This document shows positions 17,478-27,237 of a stretch of DNA of 64,000 nt, one piece after another. The notes under the pieces are model-generated. The model searched no databases. It was not told where the DNA came from and saw only the letters and a list, made by a program, of their open reading frames with translations. Position numbers and translations under genes: made by a program. The stretch's first letter is position 1; every line of letters starts with the position of its first letter. The stretch is from Arthrobacter sp. Soil763 (GTDB taxonomy: Bacteria; Actinomycetota; Actinomycetes; Actinomycetales; Micrococcaceae): NCBI RefSeq assembly GCF_001428365.1, contig NZ_LMSH01000001.1, positions 315,685-379,684 of the forward strand. The letters run 5' to 3'.

Positions 17478-17627
17478 GCGCGAACGGACACTTCGCGCCC
17501 TTCCAGCGAGGGCGCGAAGTGTCCGTTCGCGCTTCCGGAGGGCCTCAAGTGTCCGTTCGCGCTTCGGGGAGGGCGTTAAGTGTCCGTTCGCGCTTCGGGG
17601 AGGGCGTTAAGTGTCCGTTCGCGCTCT
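17478..17627. repeat. Repeat array upstream of narG and downstream of pxpA
   Basis: One inverted copy (17478-17500) faces a direct copy (17510-17532), forming a perfect 23-bp inverted repeat with a 9-nt loop. Further direct copies of GTGTCCGTTCGCGCT begin at 17549, 17580 and 17611, a 30-31 bp period. The spacer TCGGGGAGGGCGTTAA occurs twice, identical. The last copy runs into the stop codon of pxpA (CTA at 17626-17628 on this strand). It is the same family as at 7674 and 9148-9260. Confidence 0.9.
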
Positions 17628-18375
17628 AGGCGAAGGGGGCGAGTTCGACGCCGGCCCGCTCCAGCGCGGAGCGGACGGCGGCCGCCACCGCCACGGATCC
17701 GGGGGCGTCGCCGTGCAGGCACAGCGAGTGCGGGGTCAGCCGGACAACGCTGCCGTCGGTCGCCGTGACCTCGCCCTTGAGGGCCAGGCGCAGGGCCCGT
17801 TCGACGATCTCGTCGGGATCCTCGATCACGGATTCCTCGTCCAGGTGCGGCACGAGGGTGCCGTCCGGCAGGTAGGCGCGGTCGGCGAAGGCCTCGTGGA
17901 AGACCGGGTTGCCGGCTTCCCGGGCGAGCTCCACGAGCGCGGATCCTTCCAGCCCCAGCAGGGGCAGTCCGGGATCGTAGGCCTGGACGGCGGCGACGAC
18001 GGCGGAGGCCTGTTCGGCGTCGTGGATCGTGCGGTCGTAGAGGCCGCCGTGGACCTTGACGTAGTCCACCGAGGCGCCCACCGCGTGGGCCACGCCGTCG
18101 AGCGCCCCCAGCTGGTAGAGCACGGCCCCGAACAGGTCGTCGAAGGTCATATCCATCGCCCGGAGACCGAAGCCGGCGAGGTCCGGGTAGCCCAGGTGCG
18201 CGCCGACCCGGACATCGAGTTCGTAGGCCGCGCGGCAGGTGTCCAGCATGGTGACGGGGTCACCGGCGTGCAGGCCGCAGGCCACGCTGGCGCTGGTGAC
18301 CAGCGGAAACATTGCGGCGTCGTCGCCCATGGTCCACGAGCCGAAGGACTCGCCGAGGTCAGCGTTGAGGTCCAC
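17626..18375 (-). CDS. pxpA: LamB/YcsF family protein, 5-oxoprolinase subunit A-like
   Basis: 249 residues. The YcsF/PxpA signature starts the protein: MDLNADLGESFGSWTMGDDAAMFPLVTSASVACGLHAGDP, with metal-site-like Asp/His residues in NADxxE and CGxHAGD, and VRVGAHLGYPDLAGFG, VKVHGGLYDRTIHD and HSLCLHGDAPG later. PxpA works with PxpB and PxpC in ATP-dependent 5-oxoproline cleavage. Neither partner is in this window, so activity on 5-oxoproline is inferred from the family. The GTG start at 18375 has a GAAGGGG site upstream and lies 10 bp after the preceding gene, suggesting an operon. The stop codon lies inside a repeat copy. Confidence 0.85.
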   Translation of the reverse strand: MDLNADLGESFGSWTMGDDAAMFPLVTSASVACGLHAGDPVTMLDTCRAAYELDVRVGAHLGYPDLAGFGLRAMDMTFDDLFGAVLYQLGALDGVAHAVGASVDYVKVHGGLYDRTIHDAEQASAVVAAVQAYDPGLPLLGLEGSALVELAREAGNPVFHEAFADRAYLPDGTLVPHLDEESVIEDPDEIVERALRLALKGEVTATDGSVVRLTPHSLCLHGDAPGSVAVAAAVRSALERAGVELAPFA

Positions 18376-18385
18376 CGGTACCCCT

Positions 18386-19195
18386 TCAGCCCTGGTTCCG
18401 GGCGTCGCCGGCGGCGTCGATCTCCGGGGCCGCGGCGCCGGGCTGCAGCTCGCCGGGGATGGTCTCCGGCAGGGCGCCGAAGGCTTCCTTGGCGTTGGCG
18501 ACGACGGCGCGGCCCATCATCCGGTTGCCGACCCCGCCCACCACCGCGCCGACGCCGAAGGGAAGGGCGCGGCCCAGCAGTGCGGTGCCCTGGCGCTTGA
18601 GCAGGTTGCGCAGGAAGGCCCGCTGGATCCGTTCGCGGACCGAGCCGAACCCGATCAGCGGGGCCCTGCGCGCGAAGAGCGTGCCCCAGGCCTGGGTGGG
18701 GCCCTTGCTCTGGCCCGCCGCCTGGCCGCTGAGGGAGCTCAGCAGAGCGGTGCCTTCTTCGCCGAGCATGATGGCCATCACCAGCGTGCTGGCCTTCTCG
18801 GGGTCGACCATGCGCACGCCGTGGAGTTCCGCCAGCGAGGTGGCATACAGGGCGGTGGCCTCCAGGAAGCCCACGGTCGCGGCGGCGGAGAGGCCCAGGG
18901 CGGCCACGGTGCCGACGCCCGGAATGACGGCGGAGCCGCCGACGAGCGCCCCTCCCCCGGTCACGGCGACCAGGTAGTCGCGTTCCAGGATGGCGGCGAG
19001 CTGGGCGGCGGTGGCCCGGGGGTGTTTGCGCTGCAGCCGGCGGAGGTTGGCCAGGACCAGCGGCCGCTGGATTTCCACGGCGCGCAGGAGGACGTTGTGG
19101 ACGCCCGGCTTGGGCTTGCCGTCGGCGTCGAACATTGCGTTGTGGGCGGTCTTTTGGGCAATCTTCATTGCCGGGTTGCTGCGCTGGGCCATCAT
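18386..19195 (-). CDS. Hypothetical protein with central glycine-rich hydrophobic segment
   Basis: 269 residues. It begins with a basic, helical region (NPAMKIAQKTAHNAMFDADGKPKPGVHNVLLRAVEIQRPLVLANLRRLQRKHP). A strongly hydrophobic glycine/alanine block follows (DYLVAVTGGGALVGGSAVIPGVGTVAALGLSAAATVGFLEATALYATSLAEL). Later there is a second glycine-rich segment (LPFGVGAVVGGVGNRMMGRAVVANAKEAFG). The pattern recalls EcsC-like peripheral membrane proteins, but I am not certain of the family. No signal peptide or enzyme motif is seen. It sits 10 bp before pxpA on the same strand and probably shares its transcript, although a link to oxoproline metabolism is not obvious. Confidence 0.65.
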   Translation of the reverse strand: MMAQRSNPAMKIAQKTAHNAMFDADGKPKPGVHNVLLRAVEIQRPLVLANLRRLQRKHPRATAAQLAAILERDYLVAVTGGGALVGGSAVIPGVGTVAALGLSAAATVGFLEATALYATSLAELHGVRMVDPEKASTLVMAIMLGEEGTALLSSLSGQAAGQSKGPTQAWGTLFARRAPLIGFGSVRERIQRAFLRNLLKRQGTALLGRALPFGVGAVVGGVGNRMMGRAVVANAKEAFGALPETIPGELQPGAAAPEIDAAGDARNQG

Positions 19196-19318
19196 CGCCT
19201 CTCCTGAACCATAAGGGTGCTGAATGTCATCCAGGCTTAACAGTAGGCCACGTGCGGCCGGGCGGCGGCCCGAGGCGTCTGCCTCCGGCCACCGCCCGGC
19301 TCTCCCGTGGCGCGCGGC

Positions 19319-20692
19319 TTAGCGCGGGGTGCGGATCAGTTTCTTGTTCACGAACTCCTCCATGCCGAACCGGCCAAGCTCGCGGCCGACGCCCGAACGC
19401 TTGACCCCGCCGAACGGCAGGTCCGCCTGGGTCTGGGCCACGGAGTTGATGAACACCATGCCGGTGTCCAGCCGGTCCGCGACGTCCCGGGCCTTGTCCG
19501 GGTCGGCGCTGAAAACGGAGCCGCCGAGTCCGTAGGGTGAGCCGTTGGCCAGTTCGATCGCTTCCTCGACGCTGGCCACCTTGTAGACCACCGCGGCGGG
19601 GCCGAACAGTTCCTCGGAGTAGGCGCGCATCTGCGGGGTGACGTCGGTCAGCACGGTGGGCTCCACGAAGGCTCCGGGGCCGTCGACCTTGTGGCCGCCG
19701 GTCCGCAGGGTGGCGCCCTTGTCCACGGCGTCCTGGATCTGCTCGATCAGCCCGTCGGCGGCGCTCTGCGAGGAGAGCGGGCCGAACTTGGTGTCCTCCT
19801 GCAGCGGGTCGCCCGGCGTGATCCGGGCCATCCGGGCGGTGAACTTCTCGACGAAGGGCTCGTAGAGGTCTTCCAGCACGATGAACCGCTTGGAGGCGGT
19901 GCAGGCCTGCCCGGCGTTGCCCATCCGGCCGCCCACGGCGGCCTTGACGGTCGCGTCGAGGTCCTCGGCGTCCAGCACAATGAACGGGTCGCTGCCGCCG
20001 AGCTCCAGCACGTACTTCTTCAGATTCCGGCCCGCCACCTCGGCCACGGCAGCACCGGCCCGCTCGCTGCCGGTCAGGGAAACGCCCTGTACCCGGCTGT
20101 CGGCGATGACCTCGGCGACCTGCTCGTTGCTGAGGAAGAGGTTGGTGTACGCACCTTCGGGCAGGCCGGCGTCCTTGAAGATCGCCTCGATTGCGAGGGC
20201 CGACTGCGGGCAGCTGCCGGCGTGTTTGAGCAGGATCGTGTTGCCCAGGACCAGGTTGGGCGCAGCGAACCGTGCCACCTGGTAATAGGGGTAGTTCCAC
20301 GGCATGATGCCGAGCAGCGGGCCGACCGGGGCCGACCGGACCACGGCGGAGCCGCCGCCCTTGACCTCCAGCGGTTCGTCCTTGAGGAAGCCCGGGCCCT
20401 CGGCGGCGTAGTAGTCGTAGATGTCAGCGACCAGCTGGACTTCGCCGCGGGCCTGCGCCAGCGGCTTGCCCATCTCGGTGGCGATCAGCCGGGCCAGGTC
20501 GTCCTGGCGTTCCCGGTACAGTTCGGCGACCCGGGCCATCACCTTTGCCCGGGCTTCGACCGGGGCAGTACGCCAGTCCCGGAACGCCTGCTCCGAGGCC
20601 GCGAGCGCTTCTTCCACCTCGCCCGCGGTTGCGAGCGGGAATTCCTTCAACGTTTCTCCGGTTGCGGGGTTCACTGTCTTGTAGGCAGTCAT
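19319..20692 (-). CDS. gabD: NAD(P)-dependent succinate-semialdehyde dehydrogenase (short GabD type)
   Basis: 457 residues, the short actinobacterial GabD1-like form. Aldehyde dehydrogenase landmarks are the Rossmann segment ([31 protein letters not shown]), the active-site Glu in [13 protein letters not shown], the catalytic Cys in [16 protein letters not shown], and the C-terminal [25 protein letters not shown]. It oxidises succinate semialdehyde or similar short aldehydes to the acid. The ATG follows a GGAGATGG ribosome site. Downstream lies the divergently unrelated EcsC-like gene; upstream, 222 bp away, ends the fucose isomerase-like gene. Exact substrate and cofactor are inferred from family only. 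Confidence 0.85.
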   Translation of the reverse strand: MTAYKTVNPATGETLKEFPLATAGEVEEALAASEQAFRDWRTAPVEARAKVMARVAELYRERQDDLARLIATEMGKPLAQARGEVQLVADIYDYYAAEGPGFLKDEPLEVKGGGSAVVRSAPVGPLLGIMPWNYPYYQVARFAAPNLVLGNTILLKHAGSCPQSALAIEAIFKDAGLPEGAYTNLFLSNEQVAEVIADSRVQGVSLTGSERAGAAVAEVAGRNLKKYVLELGGSDPFIVLDAEDLDATVKAAVGGRMGNAGQACTASKRFIVLEDLYEPFVEKFTARMARITPGDPLQEDTKFGPLSSQSAADGLIEQIQDAVDKGATLRTGGHKVDGPGAFVEPTVLTDVTPQMRAYSEELFGPAAVVYKVASVEEAIELANGSPYGLGGSVFSADPDKARDVADRLDTGMVFINSVAQTQADLPFGGVKRSGVGRELGRFGMEEFVNKKLIRTPR

Positions 20693-20914
20693 GTATCCAC
20701 CATCTCCGTTTCTGGCTGCGTCGCCGGTCCGGGCGCGGACCGCCGCGGCGCCGGTTTGGCGCCGACGGCGGTTCCCGCCCCTTGCGCGGGTCCGGACTGC
20801 CCTTCCGGCAGCACCGGTCCCGTAGGCGCCAACCGGCCCGTCCCCCGGACTATTCCATCCGGACCGCCGCCGCGTCCGGGCGGCCGCGCCGCGGGCGGCT
20901 GGCGGCCGGGACCC

Positions 20915-22549
20915 CTACAGCCTCACGTCGCCGCAGAGGTGGACCTGGACTCCCAGCTCGGCGAAGAAAGCGGCCTTGGCCTCCAGCGCCTTGTCCGCCG
21001 TGTCGGCGTCGGGGGCGTAGACCACCTGGGCGTGGTTGGCCTTGTGGCGCGCCATGAGCTGGTCCCGGCTGACGCCGTCGAGCACGGCGTGCATGATTGG
21101 CCACTGCGGGTCGGTGGCCTCCAGCCGCCGCCGGGTCTCTTCCTCCGGCAGCTCGACGACGTGGCCGCGGCCGAGGTCCACGTGCAGCCGGTCGTCCATG
21201 ATGAAGACCCGGGACCAGACGATCTCCCCCGGTTTGGAGACACCGCTGAGGGTCCCGCCGCCGAGCGGGAAGAACATCGGCGGCTGGCGCATGCTGTAGG
21301 ACTTGTCGTAGCCGCCGTTGTGGGACGCCGGCACGGAGCCGGAGATTTCGAAGACCCAGACGAATTCGCCGTCGTAATCGGCGCCCCAGCGCACGTCGTG
21401 CAGCGTGGTGGCCGGGTCCAGTCCCATGGCGGTCCAGATCCGGTTGGTGATGAGGGCATCGACCGCCACGCCCTCGTCCACCTCGTTGAAGTGCGGGAGC
21501 GCCTTGCCGGCGAACAGTTCGCGGCCGCCGTCACGGGAGTAGACCGGCGGGCGCTGCACGTTGTTCAGCAGGCCTTCGGCCAGGTCCGATGCCGGGACGG
21601 TGTCCTTGAGTCCCTGCTGGTACTGGATGCCGACGGCGTCGACGCCGTAGTCGTCGGAAATGCGCAGCGCCGCGATGTACATCTTGAGCTGGCTGTGGAC
21701 CTGCTCCGGGGTCAGCTCCGTGGCCGGGTCGGTGCCGAAGTGGAAGACCAGACCGGCGTCGTCGAGCCACGCCTTGACGGCGTCCGCCTCGGCGTCGGTG
21801 ACCTTCTGCATTTCCGCCACGAGGGCGCTCTGCGACAGCCGTTCCTTATAGATGCCCAGCGGGTTGAGCATCTCGTCATCGATGATGGCGTTGTACATGC
21901 CCATGCAGCCTTCGTCGAAGACGCCGATGATCGCTTTCTCGGTCTTCAACTGCTGGGCCAGGGCACGCCCCAGCCGCACTTCCTCGGACTCCGCGAGCGC
22001 CGGCAGGTCGCGGACGTGGCTTGTGTCGTGGCTGATGGTGCCGGTGGTCAGCCATGACTTCAGCTTGCCGACCGCCCACTCGTCGGTGAAGTCCTCGCTC
22101 CAGAGCGCCGAGTACTCGACCTTGGCCTTGGTCAGGCTGCCGGTGAGGTTGAGCAGGCCGACCAGGCCGGGGAAGTCCCCCGCCCAGTTGGCGACCACGA
22201 GGATGGGGCCGCGGTGCGTGCGCAGCCCGGCGAGGACGTGGTGGCTGTACTGCCAGACCGCCTCGACGACCACCACCGGAGCCGTGGGCGGGATGTTCTT
22301 GAACACCTCCATGCCCATGCGCTGGCTGTCGATGAAGCCGTGGCCCGTCTCCGGGTTGACGCTGTGGGCGCGGACGACCTGGTAGCCGAGCGACTCCACG
22401 GCCGTGGCGAAGTGCTCTTCGAGCTGCTGCTGCGTCGGCCAGCACTTGACGTTGGCATCGAGCCGCAGATCGCCGCTGCTGAGGGTGTAAACCGTGTTTT
22501 CCGCGGCGGCGGGTGCCTCGGTGACGGCCGGGAAGGTGTAGCTGTTCAT
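20915..22549 (-). CDS. L-fucose/L-arabinose isomerase family protein
   Basis: 544 residues. The N-terminal half is a Rossmann-like domain ([43 protein letters not shown]), with the fucose/arabinose isomerase core after it ([23 protein letters not shown], then [27 protein letters not shown]). The metal-site acid residues are expected in EGCMGM and DxVGIQYQ. It interconverts an aldose and a ketose; L-fucose or D-arabinose is the likely substrate from context, unproven. ATG 22549 overlaps the kinase stop by 4 bp, so it is last in the FAH-SDR-kinase-isomerase operon. Confidence 0.8.
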   Translation of the reverse strand: MNSYTFPAVTEAPAAAENTVYTLSSGDLRLDANVKCWPTQQQLEEHFATAVESLGYQVVRAHSVNPETGHGFIDSQRMGMEVFKNIPPTAPVVVVEAVWQYSHHVLAGLRTHRGPILVVANWAGDFPGLVGLLNLTGSLTKAKVEYSALWSEDFTDEWAVGKLKSWLTTGTISHDTSHVRDLPALAESEEVRLGRALAQQLKTEKAIIGVFDEGCMGMYNAIIDDEMLNPLGIYKERLSQSALVAEMQKVTDAEADAVKAWLDDAGLVFHFGTDPATELTPEQVHSQLKMYIAALRISDDYGVDAVGIQYQQGLKDTVPASDLAEGLLNNVQRPPVYSRDGGRELFAGKALPHFNEVDEGVAVDALITNRIWTAMGLDPATTLHDVRWGADYDGEFVWVFEISGSVPASHNGGYDKSYSMRQPPMFFPLGGGTLSGVSKPGEIVWSRVFIMDDRLHVDLGRGHVVELPEEETRRRLEATDPQWPIMHAVLDGVSRDQLMARHKANHAQVVYAPDADTADKALEAKAAFFAELGVQVHLCGDVRL

Positions 22550-24078
22550 AGTGCAGGTTCCTTGTCGGGGTTTTGGGCGCTCAGCCGTTCTTCGCGCCCG
22601 GCGAGGGCATGGGCGATGTCCTGGGTGGCCGGGTAGAGCCGCAGGTAGAGCCCGTAGAGCTCCTCGTAGTCGGCGGCGACGGCCGGGTTGGGCTCGACGG
22701 TGCGGGCCGGCGGATTCCAGTCGCCGATCCGCACCTCGGCCACGGTGCCGGCGGCGAGGTAGGCCGCCCCGTAGCTGGCGCCGATCGTCTGGCTGGGGAT
22801 CAGCTGCGGCCGGCCGGTGACGTCGGAGACGATCTGCGTCCACAGCTCGCCCTGCGTGCCGCCCCCCACGGCCACGATCCGGCGGATGTCGCCGCCGGCC
22901 CGCTCCATTGATTCGATGTTGTGCCGCACGCCCAGCGCGGTGGCCTCCAGCGCGGCCCGGTACAGGTCGCCCCGGGTGTGGGAGAGGGTCAGCCCGGCGA
23001 TGATGCCGCGCGCCTGCGGATCCGCCACCGGGGTCCGTTCACCGGCGAAGTAGGGAAGCATGAGCAGCCCCCGGGCGCCCGGTCCGGAGGCTGCGGCGAG
23101 CTCGAGCAGTTCCGGGAAGTCCAGGGAGCCGAAGAGTTCCTTGAGCCAGGACGTGACGGCGCCGGAGGTGGCCATTCCGCCCGCGAGGTTGCGGGTTCCT
23201 TCGAAGGCCCCGACGGTTCCCCACAGCAGGGGGGAGCTGACGCGGTCCGGCACGGTGTTCACCAGGAACATCGTCGTGCCGTACATCAGCATCAGGTCCC
23301 CGTTGTTCTGGCCGTCGACGCTCACCGCTTCGCTCCACGCGTCGATGGTCCCGGCGATCACCGGTATCCCGGCAGGCAGGCCGGTCGCGGCGGCGGCCTC
23401 CGGGGTGACCCGCCCGGCGGCGTCGCCCGGCCAGAGCAGCGGCGGAAGGTCCAGCTCCGGCGCGATCCGGTCGGCGAACGGCGGGTACCAGGCCAGCGCC
23501 TCGGTGTCGTAGAGCGGCGTGCACTGGCTGGCGGAGTGGTGGTCCAGGACGTATTCACCGGTCAGCCGGTACGCCAGCCAGGACGCCGGCATGAAGAGCC
23601 TGCGGCTCCGGGCGAACGTCTCCGGTTCGTGCCGGTCCAGCCAGGCCAGTTTTGGTCCGACCGCCTGCGTGGAGAGGGTGGAGCCGCAGCGGGCCATGAT
23701 GGCTTCGGCGCCGCCCAGGTCCGCGGTCAGCGCCTCGATCTGCTCGGTGGCCCGGGAATCGATGCCGTACAGGATGGCTGGCCGCAGCGGCGTGCCGTCG
23801 GCGTCGGTGACCAGCACGCACGGGCCCATTCCGCTCACGCCGACGGCGACGATGTGCTCATCCGCGCCGTGCAGCAGTTCCCTGCTGATGGCGATGAATT
23901 CCTCCCACCAGAGGCCGCCGTCCATCTCGGCCCAGCCGGGCTGTGGCCTGCTGACGTCGTGGCTGCGGGATGCCGAACGCAGTACCCGTCCGGCCAGATC
24001 CACGATGACGCCCTTGCTGCTGCTCGTGCCGATGTCGACGCCGAGCACCGCCGGCGTTCCGCCCTGCCGGCCCGTCAC
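22546..24078 (-). CDS. FGGY-family sugar kinase (fuculokinase/xylulokinase-like)
   Basis: 510 residues. The N-terminal phosphate loop [22 protein letters not shown] and the later second ATPase-fold loop ([52 protein letters not shown]) are typical FGGY. The catalytic base Asp is expected in [14 protein letters not shown]. The GTG at 24078 is chosen because it overlaps the SDR stop by 4 bp (GTGA) and gives family length. The neighbouring isomerase suggests a ketose such as L-fuculose or D-ribulose as substrate. No cognate class II aldolase is visible in the window, so the fate of the sugar phosphate is open. Confidence 0.85.
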   Translation of the reverse strand: MTGRQGGTPAVLGVDIGTSSSKGVIVDLAGRVLRSASRSHDVSRPQPGWAEMDGGLWWEEFIAISRELLHGADEHIVAVGVSGMGPCVLVTDADGTPLRPAILYGIDSRATEQIEALTADLGGAEAIMARCGSTLSTQAVGPKLAWLDRHEPETFARSRRLFMPASWLAYRLTGEYVLDHHSASQCTPLYDTEALAWYPPFADRIAPELDLPPLLWPGDAAGRVTPEAAAATGLPAGIPVIAGTIDAWSEAVSVDGQNNGDLMLMYGTTMFLVNTVPDRVSSPLLWGTVGAFEGTRNLAGGMATSGAVTSWLKELFGSLDFPELLELAAASGPGARGLLMLPYFAGERTPVADPQARGIIAGLTLSHTRGDLYRAALEATALGVRHNIESMERAGGDIRRIVAVGGGTQGELWTQIVSDVTGRPQLIPSQTIGASYGAAYLAAGTVAEVRIGDWNPPARTVEPNPAVAADYEELYGLYLRLYPATQDIAHALAGREERLSAQNPDKEPAL

Positions 24079-24830
24079 TGCGCGGGCCTCAGCCGCAGGC
24101 CCTGCATGCCGCCGTCGACCGCCAGCGAGGTTCCGGTCGTGGACCCGGCGGCCGGCGAGGCGAGGTAGGTGATGGCAGCAGCCACTTCGTCCGCGCTGAC
24201 CAGGCGCCCGTGCGGCTGCCGGGCGTTGAGGGCGGCCCGTTCCGCCTGGGGGTCCTCGCTCTGGTCCATCAGCCGGCCGATCCACGGCGTGTCCGCGGTG
24301 CCCGGGTTTACACAGTTGACCCTGATCCCCTCCCGGATGTGGTCGGCGGCCATGGCCAGGGTCAGTGACAACACCGCCCCCTTGCTGGCGCCGTAAAGCG
24401 CCCGCTGCGGCAGCCCGGCGGTGGCCGCGATCGAACAGGTATTGACGATCGCCGCGGCCGGTGAGCGGCGCAGGTGCGGCAGTGCGGCCCGGCTGACCCG
24501 GACCATGCCGACAACGTTGATATCGAAGACCCGGTGCCATTCGTCGTCGTCGTTGTCCGCGACCGTGCCCTGGGCTCCGATGCCGGCGTTGTTGACGACG
24601 ACGTCGATCCGGCCGAAGCGCTCGGCGACGGCCCGGACCGCCTCGTCCACCGACGCCGTGTCGGCCACGTCGCAGCGCACCGCGAAGTGCCCCCCGGGGC
24701 CGGACTCGGGGTTGAGGTCCAGCACTGCGACCGACGCACCGGCCGCGGCGAGTTGCGCGGCCGTGGCGGCGCCAATTCCGGAGGCGCCGCCGGTGACGAT
24801 GGCCACCAGCCCATCCATCTGGGTTGTCAT
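24075..24830 (-). CDS. SDR family oxidoreductase, probable 2-keto-3-deoxy-L-fuconate dehydrogenase
   Basis: 251 residues of the classical short-chain dehydrogenase family: TGGASGIG cofactor loop at about residues 13-20, NNAGIG, catalytic Ser in NTCSIAATAGLPQRALY, and the YGASK Tyr/Lys pair. The start at 24830 is preferred because AAAGGA lies 7 nt upstream; an upstream TTG would place that site inside the gene. In the oxidative L-fucose pathway an SDR oxidises 2-keto-3-deoxy-L-fuconate at C4. Its location between the FAH hydrolase and the sugar kinase fits that role; L-fucose dehydrogenase activity is the main alternative. Confidence 0.82.
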   Translation of the reverse strand: MTTQMDGLVAIVTGGASGIGAATAAQLAAAGASVAVLDLNPESGPGGHFAVRCDVADTASVDEAVRAVAERFGRIDVVVNNAGIGAQGTVADNDDDEWHRVFDINVVGMVRVSRAALPHLRRSPAAAIVNTCSIAATAGLPQRALYGASKGAVLSLTLAMAADHIREGIRVNCVNPGTADTPWIGRLMDQSEDPQAERAALNARQPHGRLVSADEVAAAITYLASPAAGSTTGTSLAVDGGMQGLRLRPAQ

Positions 24831-24864
24831 CTGTGTTCCTTTCAAAGTCGGGCGGGGAGCGGGG

Positions 24865-25725
24865 TCAGGACTGCGCGAAGACCTGCCGCTGCCGGCCGAG
24901 GCCCTCGATTTCGACCTCGACGACGTCGCCGGCCTTGAGGTACGGGAACTTCCCTGACAGGGCCACGCCCTGCGGAGTGCCGGTGAGAACGACGTCCCCG
25001 GGTTCCAGAGTCAGGTACTGGCTGAGGTGGTGGACCAGGAAGTCGACCGGGAACACCATGTCCGCGGTGCTGGAGTCCTGGCGGGACTCCCCGTTGACCC
25101 AGCTGCGGAGCCGCAGCCGGCCCGGGTCCACTTCGTCGGCCGGCACAAGCCAGGGCCCAAGCGGGGAGAATCCGGGGGAGCATTTGCCCTTGGACCACTG
25201 GCCGCCGGATTCCTCGATCTGGAAGGAGCGTTCGGAGAGGTCGTTGGCGACCAGGTAACCCGCGATGTGCGCGGCGGAGTCCGCCGGCGAGTCCAGGTAG
25301 CTGGCGCGCCGCCCGATGACCACGCCCAGTTCGACTTCCCAGTCGGTCTTGGTGGAATGGCGGGGGATGTAGGCGGTGTCGTCCGGCCCCGCCACGGTGT
25401 TCGGTGTCTTGAGGAAGATGATGGGTACCTCGGGCGGCAGCGAGCCCGACTCGGCGGCGTGGGCGGCGTAGTTCATCCCGACGCAAATGACAGCCGACGG
25501 CCTCGCGATCGGGGCGCCGACCCGGAGCCCGTCGGTCTCGACCTGTTGCAGCTGCCCGCGCCGGAGCGCCTCGCGCACGGCGTCGATCCCGCCACCGGCC
25601 AGGAACTCTCCGGAGATGTCCGGCGTCAGAGTTGAGAGATCATATGTCTTTTCGACGCCGTCCGTGCCGGCATCGACGACGGCGGGGCGTTCCGCACCTG
25701 CGGCACCCAGTCGAACCAACTTCAC
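24865..25725 (-). CDS. Fumarylacetoacetate hydrolase family protein, probable 2,4-diketo-3-deoxy-L-fuconate hydrolase
   Basis: 286 residues. FAH-fold signatures include AVICVGMNYAAHAAESG, PIIFLKTPNTVAGPDD, the metal-binding DWEVELGVVIGR, GYLVANDLSERSFQ, and LEPGDVVLTGTPQGVA. The GTG at 25725 follows a strong GGAGGAA site; the open frame upstream is promoter DNA. The family splits C-C bonds in acylpyruvates. In the L-fucose route this step yields pyruvate and L-lactate. It is first in the minus-strand operon and divergent from the fuconate dehydratase gene, with the shared promoter region at 25802-25852. Confidence 0.85.
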   Translation of the reverse strand: MKLVRLGAAGAERPAVVDAGTDGVEKTYDLSTLTPDISGEFLAGGGIDAVREALRRGQLQQVETDGLRVGAPIARPSAVICVGMNYAAHAAESGSLPPEVPIIFLKTPNTVAGPDDTAYIPRHSTKTDWEVELGVVIGRRASYLDSPADSAAHIAGYLVANDLSERSFQIEESGGQWSKGKCSPGFSPLGPWLVPADEVDPGRLRLRSWVNGESRQDSSTADMVFPVDFLVHHLSQYLTLEPGDVVLTGTPQGVALSGKFPYLKAGDVVEVEIEGLGRQRQVFAQS

Positions 25726-25801
25726 ATTTCCTCCAAATCGGGCCACTTTGCCCACTGCTATCCCGCGGGCAAAGCCACCACGCGGAAAGGTGTCCCACAC
25801 C

Positions 25802-25852
25802 ACAATACCGGCGCAGCCTTCGTTGACAAGCCATACATCGGATGTTTACTGT
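25802..25852. promoter_or_regulatory. Divergent L-fucose promoters with overlapping -35 boxes and ACATCGGATGT operator
   Basis: Plus strand: TTGACA (25823-25828), 18-bp spacer, TACTGT (25847-25852), about 62 bp before the dehydratase TTG. Minus strand: TTGTCA (25829-25824), 16-bp spacer, TATTGT (25807-25802), leading to the FAH gene. The two -35 boxes occupy almost the same 7 bp. In the plus-strand spacer lies the palindrome ACATCGGATGT (25835-25845), extended as TCGGATGTTTA, which recurs at 39939 and, inverted, at 40839. A single bound regulator could block both operons. Confidence 0.6.
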
Positions 25853-25913
25853 CGAATGCACCGCCCGCCGGGCGCTAAGACATCCCGGCGCCCCGCAGCA
25901 GGAGGAGTTACCC

Positions 25914-27233
25914 TTGAGCACCATTACCGCCGTGACGGTCAGTGACGTCCGCTTCCCGACGTCCACTTCCCTGGACGGTTCCGACGCGATGAACCCGGAC
26001 CCGGATTACTCGGCGGCGTACCTCGTGGTGGAGACGGATGCCCCGGACGGCCACACCGGCCACGGCTTCGTGTTCACGATCGGGCGCGGCACCGAAGTGG
26101 TGGCCAGCGCGCTCTCGGCCCTCGTCCCCTACCTGCAGGGACGGAACACCGAAGAGCTCCTTGGCGACATGGGAGCCACCTGGCGCTCCATGGTGCACGA
26201 CTCCCAGCTGCGCTGGCTCGGCCCCGAGAAGGGGGTCATGCATATGGCCATCGGCGCCGCGATCAACGCCCTGTGGGACCTGAAAGCGAAGCGGGCCGGA
26301 CTGCCGCTGTGGCAACTGCTCGGCCGGCTTTCGCCGGAGGAGCTCGTAGGCCTGGTGGATTTCCGCTACCTCAGTGACGCGCTCACCCCCGATGAGGCGC
26401 TGGACATCCTCCGGCGCGCCGAGCCCGGCCGCCAGGAACGGGAAGCGCGGCTGCTCCGGGAAGGCTACCCGGCCTACACCACCACGCCCGGGTGGCTGGG
26501 CTATGACGACGCCAAGCTGGCCCGGCTGTGCCGCGAGGCCGTTGCGGACGGCTTCCCCCTGGTGAAGCTGAAGGTGGGCGCCGACCTCGGCGATGACGTC
26601 CGGCGCCTGCGCGTGGCCCGGGAGGCCTGCGGCCCTGGAGTGAAGATCGCGGTCGATGCCAACCAGCGCTGGGACACCGCCGAGGCGATCGACTGGATCC
26701 GGGGCCTGGGCGACGCCGGGCTTGCCTGGGTCGAGGAGCCGACGAGCCCCGATGACATCCTGGCCCACGCCGCTATCGCCCGCGCCATCGCGCCGATTCC
26801 GGTCGCGACCGGTGAGCACGTCCAAAACCGGGTTGTCTTCAAGCAGATGCTGCAGGCTGGTTCCCTGGAGGTGCTGCAGCTCGATGCCGCCCGGGTGGCC
26901 GGCGTGAACGAAAACATCGCCATCCTGCTCCTGGCCGCGAAGTTCGGCGTCCGGGTCTGTCCGCACGCCGGCGGCGTGGGGTTGTGCGAGGCAGTCCAGC
27001 ACCTCTCGATGTTCGACTACGTGGCCGTTTCCGGCCAGCTGGAGGGCAGGATGATCGAATTCGTCGACCACCTGCACGAGCACTTCGTCGTCCCCGTGGA
27101 GGTCCGCGGCGGCCGCTACTGGCCGCCCGCGGCCCCGGGCGGCGGCAGCGAGATGATCGCGGCCTCACTCGCGGAGTTCGCCTTCCCCTCCGGCCCGGCG
27201 TGGGCACGACCGGCCCAGGCTGTGGCAGGCTGA
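25914..27233 (+). CDS. L-fuconate dehydratase (enolase superfamily)
   Basis: 439 residues from a TTG start with GGAGGAG just upstream. With this start, the active-site residues fall at exactly the positions known for Xanthomonas L-fuconate dehydratase: K218 and K220 (VKLKVG), metal ligands D248 (AVDANQRW), E274 (VEEPTSPDD) and E301 (ATGEHVQN), and base H351 (VCPHAGGVG). The enzyme dehydrates L-fuconate to 2-keto-3-deoxy-L-fuconate. It heads the plus-strand operon dehydratase-mutarotase-AKR-lactonase, divergent from the FAH-SDR-kinase-isomerase operon. This is the strongest anchor for assigning the whole locus to L-fucose. Confidence 0.93.
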   Translation: MSTITAVTVSDVRFPTSTSLDGSDAMNPDPDYSAAYLVVETDAPDGHTGHGFVFTIGRGTEVVASALSALVPYLQGRNTEELLGDMGATWRSMVHDSQLRWLGPEKGVMHMAIGAAINALWDLKAKRAGLPLWQLLGRLSPEELVGLVDFRYLSDALTPDEALDILRRAEPGRQEREARLLREGYPAYTTTPGWLGYDDAKLARLCREAVADGFPLVKLKVGADLGDDVRRLRVAREACGPGVKIAVDANQRWDTAEAIDWIRGLGDAGLAWVEEPTSPDDILAHAAIARAIAPIPVATGEHVQNRVVFKQMLQAGSLEVLQLDAARVAGVNENIAILLLAAKFGVRVCPHAGGVGLCEAVQHLSMFDYVAVSGQLEGRMIEFVDHLHEHFVVPVEVRGGRYWPPAAPGGGSEMIAASLAEFAFPSGPAWARPAQAVAG

Positions 27234-27237
27234 ACCG

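Noticed and set aside
13657-17610. A 1317-codon open frame antisense to narG
   Set aside because: It exactly shadows narG and continues through the repeat array; the protein is low-complexity and Gly/Val/Asp/Arg-rich with no motifs. Long antisense frames are expected in such GC-rich genes.
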